Shown here: piece after piece, positions 16,005 to 24,756 of the stretch | Position numbering within the stretch: the first letter of the stretch is position 1 | Layout: each line of letters opens with the position of its first letter | NCBI GenBank assembly: GCA_963779225.1 | Contig: CAVZWW010000003.1 | Coordinates: 3,348,001 to 3,412,000, forward strand | Direction of reading: 5' to 3' | Source: CAVPCZ01 sp963779225 | GTDB lineage: Bacteria; Bacteroidota; Ignavibacteria; UBA10030; UBA6906 | Length of the DNA stretch: 64,000 bases | Notes under the pieces: generated by a model | Seen by the model: only the letters and a program-made list of their open reading frames with translations | Told to the model about the DNA's origin: nothing | Database searches by the model: none | Program-made: the position numbers and the translations under genes

Positions 16005-17357
16005 TCAGGATCCCTTCACTCCCGCTTTCTTCAACAGATATGATGCGATGGAGTCGGCCTCGGCCGGCTTCAGCCCCTGCGAGGGCATGTTGGGATATGC
16101 CGGGTCCACCTTGACCGGGTTCAAAATGAATGCCACAAGTGAGGCCTTTTTCCCCGCATACTTGGGCAGAACTTGCTGATACGGCGGTCCGACCTTCTTC
16201 TGGTCGAAGAGATGACAGGCCGAACACTTTGCATTGTAGATATCCTCACCCGACATCGCTTTCGTGGCGATCCCGAGGGATGATTTGAGATCAGCCTCGG
16301 CCCTGTCAAACGCGTTCGCGAGCACCACAGCGTGGTCCCGTGTTGCGGTATGGATCGCAACCTGATCCTTGGTCACCAGTGCGATCAGGGCGAGCACAAG
16401 CGTGGCAAAGACAACCGCAGGATAGAGTGCGCGAAACCGCGTGACCACGGCATACGTGAATTGCAGTGAGGCCAGGAGGAGGAGAATCGCGATGCCGGCG
16501 AGCGCATACACCCAGCCCGTCAGCGCAACAGACGGCAGTGTGGCCACCTGCAGCACAACGAGTAAGGGCAGCACCAGGAGCGCAACGGTGAGCATGCGCA
16601 CGGCAAGCGTGCGGATCATCAACCCGTACTCGCTGCCGGGATCCGCCATGTGCCGGTCGGGATCCAGAAGAAAGAACAGCATACCCGCCCCGCACATACC
16701 GGCTGCGGCCCCTGCCAGGATGAAAAACTGCAGCCAGACCGCGCCACTCAGAACAACATCCAGCAGCGAGCCGACGGTCCGCCACTGTGCAGGGTTCACG
16801 GCTATGGCCATGGCGCCCATCAACAGGAACGCGCTGAGCAGAAGGAAGACCATCCCGTAGCGTCCCGCCTGTTGATGCGACAGAAGGGTTGACTTTTCAA
16901 ATTGCGTGACGCTTTCCTGCTCGGGCCGTTGTTCCAGCGCCGGTCCCAGCGAATGAAAGAGACCTTCAAGTTCAAACGTATAGCGATAGCCGAAGAGTGC
17001 CACACCGGCGGCTGTCAGAAAGAGGACCCCGAGCGCCGCCAGCCCGGTGGCAATCGCGGGAGTCGCCTGCAGGACCTGCGCATACACAAACACCATTGAC
17101 AGGGCCGGGAGAAGAGCCAGAAACATGAAGACCGTCTTCGATGGCAGCACCGTTTCCACGAGGTCCCGTGCGAGGCGAAGGCCATGCGTCCCGTGTCCGG
17201 CCCGGGCCCGCCGTTCCGCCAGCAGTGCCATGGACAGGGATCCGAGGAGGAGTGCGATATAGGGCAGCAACAGAGCCCCCACCAGGTTGAAGATGAAAAG
17301 CAACAGGTGGAAATGTCCGGTCGATTGCGGCAGAGCGATGTTATTCAGGACGTCCAT
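16005..17357 (-). CDS. Polytopic membrane protein with C-terminal cytochrome c domain
   Basis: 450 residues. The first ~330 residues are almost all membrane helices (about eight to nine). The last ~85 form a class I cytochrome c domain with heme motif CSACH at 378-382 and a candidate axial Met in YPNMPSQ (424). The membrane part starts HFHLLLFIFNLVGALLLPYIALLLG and resembles the cytochrome-bd-like or uncharacterised membrane domains found in oxidase operons; I cannot name it. The gene lies 13 bp after coxB, whose product lacks the fused cytochrome c domain that defines classic caa3 oxidases, so this domain may be the electron entry to CuA. Start ATG at 17357 (MDVLNNIALP); the longer open frame upstream overlaps coxB and lacks family features. 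Confidence 0.85.
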   Translation of the reverse strand: MDVLNNIALPQSTGHFHLLLFIFNLVGALLLPYIALLLGSLSMALLAERRARAGHGTHGLRLARDLVETVLPSKTVFMFLALLPALSMVFVYAQVLQATPAIATGLAALGVLFLTAAGVALFGYRYTFELEGLFHSLGPALEQRPEQESVTQFEKSTLLSHQQAGRYGMVFLLLSAFLLMGAMAIAVNPAQWRTVGSLLDVVLSGAVWLQFFILAGAAAGMCGAGMLFFLLDPDRHMADPGSEYGLMIRTLAVRMLTVALLVLPLLVVLQVATLPSVALTGWVYALAGIAILLLLASLQFTYAVVTRFRALYPAVVFATLVLALIALVTKDQVAIHTATRDHAVVLANAFDRAEADLKSSLGIATKAMSGEDIYNAKCSACHLFDQKKVGPPYQQVLPKYAGKKASLVAFILNPVKVDPAYPNMPSQGLKPAEADSIASYLLKKAGVKGS

Positions 17358-17370
17358 GGGTACTTTGATC

Positions 17371-18033
17371 CTATTTCCTGTCTGAAGTCGCCACCCGCAC
17401 CAGCGGCTCGTAGGGCTTGCCTGCCTTCTCCGACACGCTCCGGTACCACTCTTCAAACTGCCCCGCGTCGAGTGCAACGAGGCGCGTATACATATACGCA
17501 TGACGCAAACCGCAATATTCCGCACACGCGATATCGAAGGATTTGGCCTCCGGCGTGCTGAACCACATCACATTCTCCCGGTTCGGGATGACATCTTTCT
17601 TGATGCGAAAAGCCGGAATATACATCGAATGATTCACATCCATCGAACGGAGCATCAGTTTCACCGGCTTCTGCACGGGGACCACGAGCGTGTCGGTCAC
17701 GACGCCGTTGGGATACTCAAAGGACCAGGACCACATGCGTGCCGTCACCCGGATGGGAATCGCGTCGGGGGGAACCTCCGACATCTGCGAGTACCCTTCC
17801 CAACCCATGTAGAACATGCCCATGAAGAGCACAAGCGGAATGGCCGTCCAGGCAATCTCCAGGGTGAGATTCCCTTCGATGTTGGTCGGATGCGGGTTCC
17901 GTTTGCGGCTGTACCGGATCACGAAGTACAGCATCGTTGCGACGAGCCCGATCAGGACCAGAGCCGAGATCCCGACAATCGTCAGGAACGTCGTATCGAC
18001 GTAGTTAGCGAAGGGTGACGAGCCTGTGAACAT
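17371..18033 (-). CDS. coxB: Cytochrome c oxidase subunit II
   Basis: CuA-bearing electron-entry subunit. 220 residues: two membrane segments (about 15-40 and 58-78) and a periplasmic cupredoxin domain. The CuA ligands are all visible: His135 in DVNHSMYIPAF and the loop CAEYCGLRHAYM (Cys170, Glu172, Cys174, His178, Met181). MWSWSFEYPNG is the aromatic electron-entry region. No cytochrome c domain is attached; the next gene downstream supplies one. Its place near the end of the cluster, after coxA, coxC and coxD, is unusual, as coxB normally precedes coxA. Confidence 0.96.
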   Translation of the reverse strand: MFTGSSPFANYVDTTFLTIVGISALVLIGLVATMLYFVIRYSRKRNPHPTNIEGNLTLEIAWTAIPLVLFMGMFYMGWEGYSQMSEVPPDAIPIRVTARMWSWSFEYPNGVVTDTLVVPVQKPVKLMLRSMDVNHSMYIPAFRIKKDVIPNRENVMWFSTPEAKSFDIACAEYCGLRHAYMYTRLVALDAGQFEEWYRSVSEKAGKPYEPLVRVATSDRK

Positions 18034-18060
18034 GGTCTGTCTCTCCGGCGCTGCCGGTGA

Positions 18061-18366
18061 TCAATGAAAAGCGTAATCGAAGAATGTGAGCACGAAAAAG
18101 ATTACCAATGTGGCAAGTGCCACCAGCGAGAACCAGCGGAACACGCGGTCCTCGAATTTCAGGTGCATGAAGATGTTCAGGACCAGCAGACTCTTGATGG
18201 AAGCGATCACCAGCGCCGTCACAATCACCCAGTGACCCATCTGGATTCCCGCGAGCGATACCGTGAGGGCGGTCAGCCCGAGAAGGCCGATCCAGATGAG
18301 CAGGTACTGCGCGTACGTGACGCGGTGACCCGTGTTGCTGTCGTGTTGTTCCTGTTCGTGGTGCAT
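18061..18366 (-). CDS. coxD: Cytochrome c oxidase subunit IV (small subunit)
   Basis: 101-residue membrane protein with three helices (YLLIWIGLLGLTALTVSLAG, WVIVTALVIASIKSLLVLNI, LVALATLVIFFVLTFFDYAF), matching the prokaryotic subunit IV family (CtaF/CoxD type). The motif SIKSLLVLNIFMHLKFE is the typical IKaxLVxxfFMHL signature. It sits between coxC (9 bp gap) and coxB (27 bp gap). It carries no cofactor and is presumed to stabilise the complex. Confidence 0.9.
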   Translation of the reverse strand: MHHEQEQHDSNTGHRVTYAQYLLIWIGLLGLTALTVSLAGIQMGHWVIVTALVIASIKSLLVLNIFMHLKFEDRVFRWFSLVALATLVIFFVLTFFDYAFH

Positions 18367-18375
18367 GGCGTCCGT

Positions 18376-19008
18376 TCAGTGTAACAAATAGAAGAGCGGG
18401 AAAAGGAATATCCAGATGATGTCCACAAGATGCCAGTACAGTGCGCCCGATTCAAGCCGGACAGAGGACGTCTGGTGGACCGTGCCGCGGGCCATGGCCC
18501 ACACCATATACGCCAGCACTCCCATCCCGATGATGACGTGCAGAGCATGCAGGCCCGTCATGACGAAATACAGTCCGAAGTACAGGATCACACCCGACGG
18601 CTGGCTCAGGAGTTCGGGTGATCCGGGGTAAATACCCACGTCAAACTTATGTCCCCATTCGAAGTACTTGTTCACAAGAAAGGAGAGCGCGAGAATCAGT
18701 GTCAGATTCACCAGGAGAATCGCCATCCCCTTCCGTCCCTCCTGCAGGGCCGTGATGGACATCGCCACGGTCAGGCTGCTCGTCAGCAGGATGATCGTGT
18801 TCACCGTGCCGACAAACACATCCAGTTCCTGTGCGGCCAGATGGAATTCGTCCGGATGGGCGAAGCGGTACACGGCATACACAATGAAGAGACCGCCGAA
18901 CAGAATCAGCTCGGTAAACAGGAACAGCCACATCCCCATCCGCGATCCCACATCGTCGCGGTGTGCGTGGCCTTCCGTGGTGGATGCTTCAGCCTTGGCG
19001 ATGCTCAC
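18376..19008 (-). CDS. coxC: Cytochrome c oxidase subunit III
   Basis: 210-residue integral membrane subunit of the heme-copper oxidase, five helices. Seen: GMWLFLFTELILFGGLFIVY, with the conserved Glu in the first helix, LTVAMSITALQEGRKGMAIL, YFVMTGLHALHVIIGMGVL with the conserved THxxHV-like core, and the terminal LYWHLVDIIWIFLFPLFYLL. It overlaps the coxA stop by 4 bp (ATGA). Confidence 0.96.
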   Translation of the reverse strand: MSIAKAEASTTEGHAHRDDVGSRMGMWLFLFTELILFGGLFIVYAVYRFAHPDEFHLAAQELDVFVGTVNTIILLTSSLTVAMSITALQEGRKGMAILLVNLTLILALSFLVNKYFEWGHKFDVGIYPGSPELLSQPSGVILYFGLYFVMTGLHALHVIIGMGVLAYMVWAMARGTVHQTSSVRLESGALYWHLVDIIWIFLFPLFYLLH

Positions 19009-20651
19009 GATTTCTCCGGAACGGGTTGCTCGTATTCGGCGTAATTATAGGGGCCTTCGGTGACAACCGGTATCTCGTGGAAATTCTCCGTGGGCGGCGG
19101 TGACGACACCTGCCATTCCAGCGTGCGCCCCCCCCAGGGATTTGGCGGAGCCGGGGCGCCCCGCTTCAGGGAGACCAGAAGGTTCACGATAAGCACGAGA
19201 ATCCCCGTCACCAGAATCCACGATCCGACCGTCGCAATCACATGATAGGTCTGATACTCCGGCAGATAGTCGTAATACCGGCGAGGCATCCCGAAGTATC
19301 CAAGGAAGAAGAACGGGAAGTACATCACGTTGAAACCGACGGTGGTGAGAACCCAGGCGATCACCGCGGGTTTTTTCGCGTACATGCGGCCGAACATCTT
19401 CGGGAACCAGTAGTGCATGGCGGCAAACAGCCCGAATCCCGTGCCACCGAACATCACATAATGGAAATGGCCCACGACGAAATACGTGTCCTGTACGTGG
19501 ACGTTGACCGCCAGCGCGCCGAGCATCAGCCCGGTGAATCCCCCGATGGAAAACTGCACGATGAACGAAAGAACAAAAAGAAGGGGCGGCTCGAGCACGA
19601 TCGACCCTTTGTACAGCGTTGCCACCCAGTTGAAGATTTTGATCGCGCTCGGAATGGAAACGAGAAACGTCAGCAGCGAAAAGACGAACACGGCGGTGTT
19701 GCTCATCCCCACCGTGAACATGTGGTGTGCCCAGACAAGCGAGCCGAAGAAGGCGATGGCGACACTGGAGAAGGCGATGAATTTGTACCCGAAGATGGTG
19801 CGCCGCGCAAAGACGGGAATGATTTCAGACACGATGCCCAGTCCGGGCAGGATCATGATGTAGACGGCCGGATGGGAGTAGATCCAGAAAAGATGTTGAT
19901 ACAGGACGGGATCTCCGCCCAGTGACGGATCGAATATGCCGACGCCGAACCAGCGTTCGATGGCGACCAGGAGCAGCGTGATACCGATAATAGGTGTCGC
20001 CAGGACCTGTATCCATGCGGTGGAATAGAGCGACCAGACGAACAGCGGCATTCTGAACCATGACATGCCCGGGGCGCGCATCCGGTGAATCGTCGTAACG
20101 AAGTTCAACCCGGTGAGAATCGAAGAAAAACCCAGGATAAACGCAGCCATCAGAGCCGGCAGGACATTGGTGCTTGTGCGCACGCTGTAGGGCACGTAGA
20201 AAGTCCACCCCGTATCTGCCGCGCCGCCCGGGAGAAACACGGAGACCAGTGCCAGCAGTCCCCCCGTCAGGAAGAGCCACCAGGAGAGGAGGTTCAGCCG
20301 GGGGAAAAAGACATCTTTTGCGCCGATGAGCAGCGGGAGCATGAAGTTGCCGAAGACCGCCGGGAGCCCGGGGATGATGAACAGGAAGATCATCATGATC
20401 CCGTGGAGCGTAAACATGGTGTTATACGTCTGGGGTTCCATGATCGTCCTCCCCGGCGTCAGCATCTCGAGCCGCATGAGAACCCCGATGGTCACGGCCG
20501 TCAGGAAGAACACCATCATGGTCCCGAAGTAGAGCAGACCGATGCGTTTGTGGTCCGTGCTGAGGATCCACCCGCGCACCCCCGTGTACTTCCCTTTTTC
20601 GGCGTAGAACCCGCGTGTGACCTCTTGTGCGGTCACGGCGTTATGTGCCAT
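19005..20651 (-). CDS. coxA: Cytochrome c oxidase subunit I, A2 type
   Basis: Catalytic subunit reducing O2 to water and pumping protons. 548 residues, 12 helices. Ligands seen: His83 (heme a), His260, His309 and His310 (CuB), and His395 and His397 (heme a3 and heme a) in VVGHFHYVM. The sequence around CuB is YSHPAVYIMILPG, so the D-channel glutamate of A1 oxidases is replaced and the preceding Tyr-Ser pair is present. This YSHPxV form defines A2-type oxidases such as Rhodothermus caa3. The start overlaps the sco gene's stop by 11 bp. The terminal PVPEKS tail is short. Confidence 0.97.
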   Translation of the reverse strand: MAHNAVTAQEVTRGFYAEKGKYTGVRGWILSTDHKRIGLLYFGTMMVFFLTAVTIGVLMRLEMLTPGRTIMEPQTYNTMFTLHGIMMIFLFIIPGLPAVFGNFMLPLLIGAKDVFFPRLNLLSWWLFLTGGLLALVSVFLPGGAADTGWTFYVPYSVRTSTNVLPALMAAFILGFSSILTGLNFVTTIHRMRAPGMSWFRMPLFVWSLYSTAWIQVLATPIIGITLLLVAIERWFGVGIFDPSLGGDPVLYQHLFWIYSHPAVYIMILPGLGIVSEIIPVFARRTIFGYKFIAFSSVAIAFFGSLVWAHHMFTVGMSNTAVFVFSLLTFLVSIPSAIKIFNWVATLYKGSIVLEPPLLFVLSFIVQFSIGGFTGLMLGALAVNVHVQDTYFVVGHFHYVMFGGTGFGLFAAMHYWFPKMFGRMYAKKPAVIAWVLTTVGFNVMYFPFFFLGYFGMPRRYYDYLPEYQTYHVIATVGSWILVTGILVLIVNLLVSLKRGAPAPPNPWGGRTLEWQVSSPPPTENFHEIPVVTEGPYNYAEYEQPVPEKS

Positions 20652-21450
20652 GTGTTGGCTGCCTTTCCGTTGTCTTCTTCTTCGGGCGTATCAGAATCAC
20701 CAACACGAACACGCCCACGAGTCCGAGCACCACGAGACCTGCCACCCGGGTTACGTTGAGCGCGTAGGTGTTCCGATCCGGATCGTATCGAAAACAGAAC
20801 TTCACAAGCTTCGCTATCGTCGGTCCTGTGCGTCCCTCTGACGCTTCCACAACCGCCATCTTGATGTCGAACGGCAGATACTGTATGCCGTTGATGTACC
20901 GTGTGACTTTCCCTTCGGGAGAAACCACAATCAGCGCCCCGGCATGAATCCACTGGTTACCATCGGCCATGAAATAGAACCCCGCAGCATCCGTCAAACG
21001 GTGAATACTTGCGCTGTCTCCGGTAAAGAACCGCCACCCTGCCGGATCAATCGGCCTCTTCAGGATGCTGAGATAGCTTTCCTTTTTCTGTGCGCCCATG
21101 GGGGGCTTTTCATGGTGGTCGAAGCTGATCGTCACCACCTGGTAGTCCTTGCCGATTTCCAGATCCATCTGGTCGATCATTCTTGACAGCTCCGTCAGGA
21201 GCGGGCTGCAGATACTCGTGCAGCGGAAATAGACAAAGGTCACGATGGTGGGCTTGTTGATCACGCGGGACATCGGCGTGAGGTATCCCTGTTCGTCATA
21301 GAGCTCGACATCCAGCGGAAGGGTGTCGCCGAGTTTTTCGACGATGCCCACCGGAGGCTGTTGCTCCTCAGCCGCCGTTGCGTGGTCCTGCGCCGCCAGC
21401 GCGAGGGCGAGGGCGAGGAACAGTAACCAACCTGATGCGAGCCGGTTCAT
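20641..21450 (-). CDS. SCO1/SenC-family copper chaperone for CuA assembly
   Basis: Membrane-anchored thioredoxin-fold protein delivering copper to CoxB. 269 residues from the ATG at 21450, preceded by GGGGAGG. It has an N-terminal signal (WLLFLALALALAAQ), the copper motif FRCTSICSPLL with Cys77 and Cys81, and the third ligand His169 in NQWIHAGALIVV. A C-terminal membrane helix follows (VAGLVVLGLVGVFVLVILI), so the domain may be held in the periplasm at both ends unless the signal is cleaved. It lies directly before coxA with an 11 bp overlap. Confidence 0.93.
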   Translation of the reverse strand: MNRLASGWLLFLALALALAAQDHATAAEEQQPPVGIVEKLGDTLPLDVELYDEQGYLTPMSRVINKPTIVTFVYFRCTSICSPLLTELSRMIDQMDLEIGKDYQVVTISFDHHEKPPMGAQKKESYLSILKRPIDPAGWRFFTGDSASIHRLTDAAGFYFMADGNQWIHAGALIVVSPEGKVTRYINGIQYLPFDIKMAVVEASEGRTGPTIAKLVKFCFRYDPDRNTYALNVTRVAGLVVLGLVGVFVLVILIRPKKKTTERQPTHGT

Positions 21451-22385
21451 AGGCCTCCCCTGAGTACGTACTGGTGGAGAATGACCCATTCGTCCGCCCG
21501 GAACCGGGTCACCGAAGGCTTGAGTCCGAGCATGCCCGGATCTACAGACACACGCCGGATGAACTGGTCGACGGTGCCGGTTGACGGCGCGACGGAACGC
21601 AGGCTTGTGACCGCCTTCGTCGGATCGGCCATTACACGGCGCAGCAGCAGAGCGCCCGGGGTTATGTCGTCAGCCATGATGCGCGAGACCGTTGCAGAAA
21701 CGGCCTGGATGCGCGGTTCTCCTTCCTTTTCAACCCGTTGCATCGCGGTGCGTATCGGAATCTGCGCCGGGATGCTGCTCCCCTTCGAGAGCTGATAGGT
21801 CGTTTCGAGCATCAGGATATCCGCTTCCGCGTCCGCCGGCGGGGCGGGAAGGAATGAGCGGACGTAATGAATGAGAGCAAACCGGTCGCCGGGAGGAAGG
21901 TAATTGTAGGAAGCCATCCCGTTGCGTATGATCCCCTCCTGCAGCGTGCGGTAGATCTCCGTGATTCGCGCCCCGTTTGTCCATCCGGTTGCCACATGAA
22001 AATTCCGGGGTTTCGGATTCAGCATAAGGCCTGCCGGGCCGTCCCCCTGTCCGTTTTCCCCATGGCAGGACGCGCAATTGGCGCGGAACAGTTCCCGCCC
22101 TGCGCGCAGGAGCGAATCCGTGGGCACTGCGGCGCGGCGCACATCCACGGGTGGCAGTACGCTCGATGCCTGCAGGGGTATGTCCTGCACAAACGCGGAG
22201 GAGTCCTTCAGGGCAACAGGCATAACGGCGTTCTTCCCTATGTCCGTGAGATGCCAGGCATAGAGGATGCCGAGGCCCAGGAGAACCAGAAGGAAGTACA
22301 CGTACGAATACCCGAACAGCCTGTGCGGCGTGCGCAGCAGTTCCTGCCAATCGATTTCATCCTTGTACCGCGGAGTGCGATCCAT
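21447..22385 (-). CDS. Membrane-anchored monoheme cytochrome c
   Basis: 312 residues with one N-terminal helix (YVYFLLVLLGLGILYAW, about 28-44) and one heme c motif CASCH (104-108) in a domain of about 110 residues containing GENGQGDGPAG and a candidate axial Met in NGMASYNYLPPG. The C-terminal ~120 residues (after about 190) have no cofactor motif and I do not recognise them. Located between actF (17 bp gap) and sco, it is a likely carrier between the Act complex and the oxidase. Confidence 0.87.
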   Translation of the reverse strand: MDRTPRYKDEIDWQELLRTPHRLFGYSYVYFLLVLLGLGILYAWHLTDIGKNAVMPVALKDSSAFVQDIPLQASSVLPPVDVRRAAVPTDSLLRAGRELFRANCASCHGENGQGDGPAGLMLNPKPRNFHVATGWTNGARITEIYRTLQEGIIRNGMASYNYLPPGDRFALIHYVRSFLPAPPADAEADILMLETTYQLSKGSSIPAQIPIRTAMQRVEKEGEPRIQAVSATVSRIMADDITPGALLLRRVMADPTKAVTSLRSVAPSTGTVDQFIRRVSVDPGMLGLKPSVTRFRADEWVILHQYVLRGGL

Positions 22386-22402
22386 GCCACGTCCTTAAGT
22401 GA

Positions 22403-23587
22403 TTACAGCCGGAATTCCATTCCACGCTGCAGCCTGGGATCCCCGACCGGGACGACGTTATACCGCTTTGTCTTCCATGAGAGGAGCAGGACGACCATCC
22501 CGATCCCCACGAGCGGAAATCCGAATTCCATCCAGCCGAACCGCGCCTGCGCGCTGTATGTCGGCATGATCAACCAGAACAGATCCAGAAAATGCGCACC
22601 CACCAGCCAGAGCGCCATGAACTTCAGGCGGCGTCCATCCATCTTCGCCTCCTGCGGCAGCAACACAAAATACGGCACCAGGAAATGCACGATGATCAGG
22701 AGTACGGAGACGATCTCCCAGCCGTTCTTCCATCGGGCCATGAACCAGTACGTCTCTTCCGGGAGATTCGCATACCAGATGAGCAGGAACTGGCTGAACG
22801 CGATATAGGCCCAGAAATTCACAAACCCGAACATCAATGCGCCCAGGCTGTAGTAGTGATCGCGGTGAAGTCCCGGAAGCAGTCCCCCCTCCTTGAAGCG
22901 GACAACGACGTAGGTCGCCACGGAGACGGCCATCAGGACAGTCCCCGAGAAATAGTAGACGCCGTAGATGGTCGAGAACCAGTGCGGTTCGAGACTCATC
23001 GCCCAATCGATTGCCGTGAAGGTGATGGTGATGGCGAAAACAGGAATGAACACTGCCGCCAGTCTCACATTCTTCCTTGTAAGAGACTGGTCGCGTGTGA
23101 TGTCCTGCTTCGTTGAATTGCGTGTGAACAATACATAGAACAGGATCCACAGCCCCAGGAAGACAACTGTGCGGATGACAAAAAAGGAGACGTTCAGATA
23201 CGGCGCCTTCCCTGCCAGGAGCGCGTCGTTGGCCACAGCCTCGGCATGTGTCCAGTGGAAAAGATCATGCAGGTGGAGAAAGAGGGGGATAGCGAGCAGC
23301 ACGAGGAACGGCGAAAGGCCGGCCAGGAATTCGCTTACCCGCCGTATCGGGACGCTCCATACGGCGCCGGTGATATACTCAAGAGCAAGCAGAAAGATCG
23401 AGCCCACGGCAATGCTCACCATGGCCAGGTAGAGAATCACGGCGTTGAACGATGCGCGCACGGGATCCAGAATATATGCCGCGATCACGAGCACAACTCC
23501 CGTCACCAGCAATATCATCCCCCACCGGTCCGCCCCGGGCGGAAGGCTCTTGTTCTCGACCGCCACCGTGTGGAAGTCACTGGTCAT
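22403..23587 (-). CDS. actF: Alternative complex III subunit ActF
   Basis: 394-residue polytopic membrane protein without cofactor motifs, homologous to a half of ActC-like NrfD proteins. About ten helices, for example WGMILLVTGVVLVIAAYILD, LSPFLVLLAIPLFLHLHDLF and LLIWYANLPEETYWFMARW. The ATG at 23587 overlaps the stop of the actD-actE gene (ATGA); an upstream in-frame start was rejected because it lies deep in that gene. With ActC it would form the membrane core that oxidises quinol. Confidence 0.92.
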   Translation of the reverse strand: MTSDFHTVAVENKSLPPGADRWGMILLVTGVVLVIAAYILDPVRASFNAVILYLAMVSIAVGSIFLLALEYITGAVWSVPIRRVSEFLAGLSPFLVLLAIPLFLHLHDLFHWTHAEAVANDALLAGKAPYLNVSFFVIRTVVFLGLWILFYVLFTRNSTKQDITRDQSLTRKNVRLAAVFIPVFAITITFTAIDWAMSLEPHWFSTIYGVYYFSGTVLMAVSVATYVVVRFKEGGLLPGLHRDHYYSLGALMFGFVNFWAYIAFSQFLLIWYANLPEETYWFMARWKNGWEIVSVLLIIVHFLVPYFVLLPQEAKMDGRRLKFMALWLVGAHFLDLFWLIMPTYSAQARFGWMEFGFPLVGIGMVVLLLSWKTKRYNVVPVGDPRLQRGMEFRL

Positions 23588-24720
23588 TTCAGGTCTGACT
23601 CCTTCGCATATTGAGCGCGTTGCAGCACCCGGATGTAGTGGACGATCGCCCACCGGTTATCACGCGTGATCTGTGCGGCATAGGAGGGCATGACGTTTTG
23701 CCCTTCGGTGATGACGTGGTACAGGCTGCCGTCGGGCCAGTTCCTTACCTTCTCCGAATGGAGGGTCGGCGGATTCGGGAATTGACCGGCCAGGCGGCTG
23801 TCACCACGGCCGAAGTTGCCATGGCAGGGACTGCAGAACGTCAGGAACGAAGAACGCCCGCGATCCAGAACCGCCGCCGTCGGCAGAAGCGGATTGGCCA
23901 GCATTTTGCCCGCGTCCTCCGGACGTCCCTTGAAGGCATAGGGCAGGAATCCCCTGGCAACGGTCCCCTGCACGGGGGGCCGCATGCCGATTCCGTCATG
24001 AAAGAGCAGACTCGGGGCCTGCGGCTTGAGTTTCGCCTGCTCCATCATCCAGGAGAACGGTTGCATGTACAGGAGCGAATTCAGCGAGAAGTAGGTAATG
24101 CCGGCCACGACAACCGCCACAGCGGTGAGCAGCCCGACAAACCGGAGATCGAATAGCTTCTGTCCGTGGTCGGAGGGATCTTCCTCGAAATAGACCGGGC
24201 CGATGTCCGTGCCATGAACCGAAGCGAGGAACTGCCGCACTCCGGCTTCGTCGAAGAGCGGGTCGTCACGCTGTATGCTTATCCCGAATCCGTCCGAGGA
24301 TACGCGCTTCATATACGGCGTATCATGAAGGGGATGGCTGTTGTTCGGGAATTTGAAGAAAAACACAATCATCGCCACAACCGTCAACACGGATGCCATG
24401 AGGACGGTGATCTCGAATGCCACCGGCACGAAGGCCGGCCACGACCAGAAAGGCTTTCCCCCGATGACCAGCGGATAATCGATCAGTGCCACCCAGGTCA
24501 TGAAACCGACAGCACTGACCGCGCCCAGGAGGCCGAAGGCAAGGGCAAAGTAGCCGAGGGGCGATGTCTTGAGCCGCATGGCCTTTTCCATGCCGTGCAC
24601 CGGGTACGGCGAGTGAACGTCATACTTCGTGTAGCCCGCCTTCACGGTCGCCTCCACGGCATGCGTGAGCGCATCCGGAGTGGAGAAAAGTGCGGTCAGA
24701 CTATAGAGTGGCTTTTCCAT
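23584..24720 (-). CDS. ActD-ActE fusion: DUF3341 membrane protein joined to a monoheme cytochrome c
   Basis: 378 residues. Residues 1-~190 are ActD (DUF3341): a ferredoxin-like N-terminal part (YSLTALFSTPDALTHAVEA), two membrane helices (about 58-80 and 97-121), and FEEDPSDHGQ near 178-187. A third helix (about 194-213) leads into a periplasmic cytochrome c domain with heme motif CSPCH (296-300) and a candidate axial Met344 in QNVMPSYAAQ. This second half corresponds to ActE. In the characterised complexes ActD and ActE are separate chains, so one polypeptide here is notable. There is no frameshift or low-complexity joint at the junction. Confidence 0.9.
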   Translation of the reverse strand: MEKPLYSLTALFSTPDALTHAVEATVKAGYTKYDVHSPYPVHGMEKAMRLKTSPLGYFALAFGLLGAVSAVGFMTWVALIDYPLVIGGKPFWSWPAFVPVAFEITVLMASVLTVVAMIVFFFKFPNNSHPLHDTPYMKRVSSDGFGISIQRDDPLFDEAGVRQFLASVHGTDIGPVYFEEDPSDHGQKLFDLRFVGLLTAVAVVVAGITYFSLNSLLYMQPFSWMMEQAKLKPQAPSLLFHDGIGMRPPVQGTVARGFLPYAFKGRPEDAGKMLANPLLPTAAVLDRGRSSFLTFCSPCHGNFGRGDSRLAGQFPNPPTLHSEKVRNWPDGSLYHVITEGQNVMPSYAAQITRDNRWAIVHYIRVLQRAQYAKESDLK

Positions 24721-24756
24721 TGGAGTTTTTTGCTTTGCCCTGTACAGTGCTCTCTA

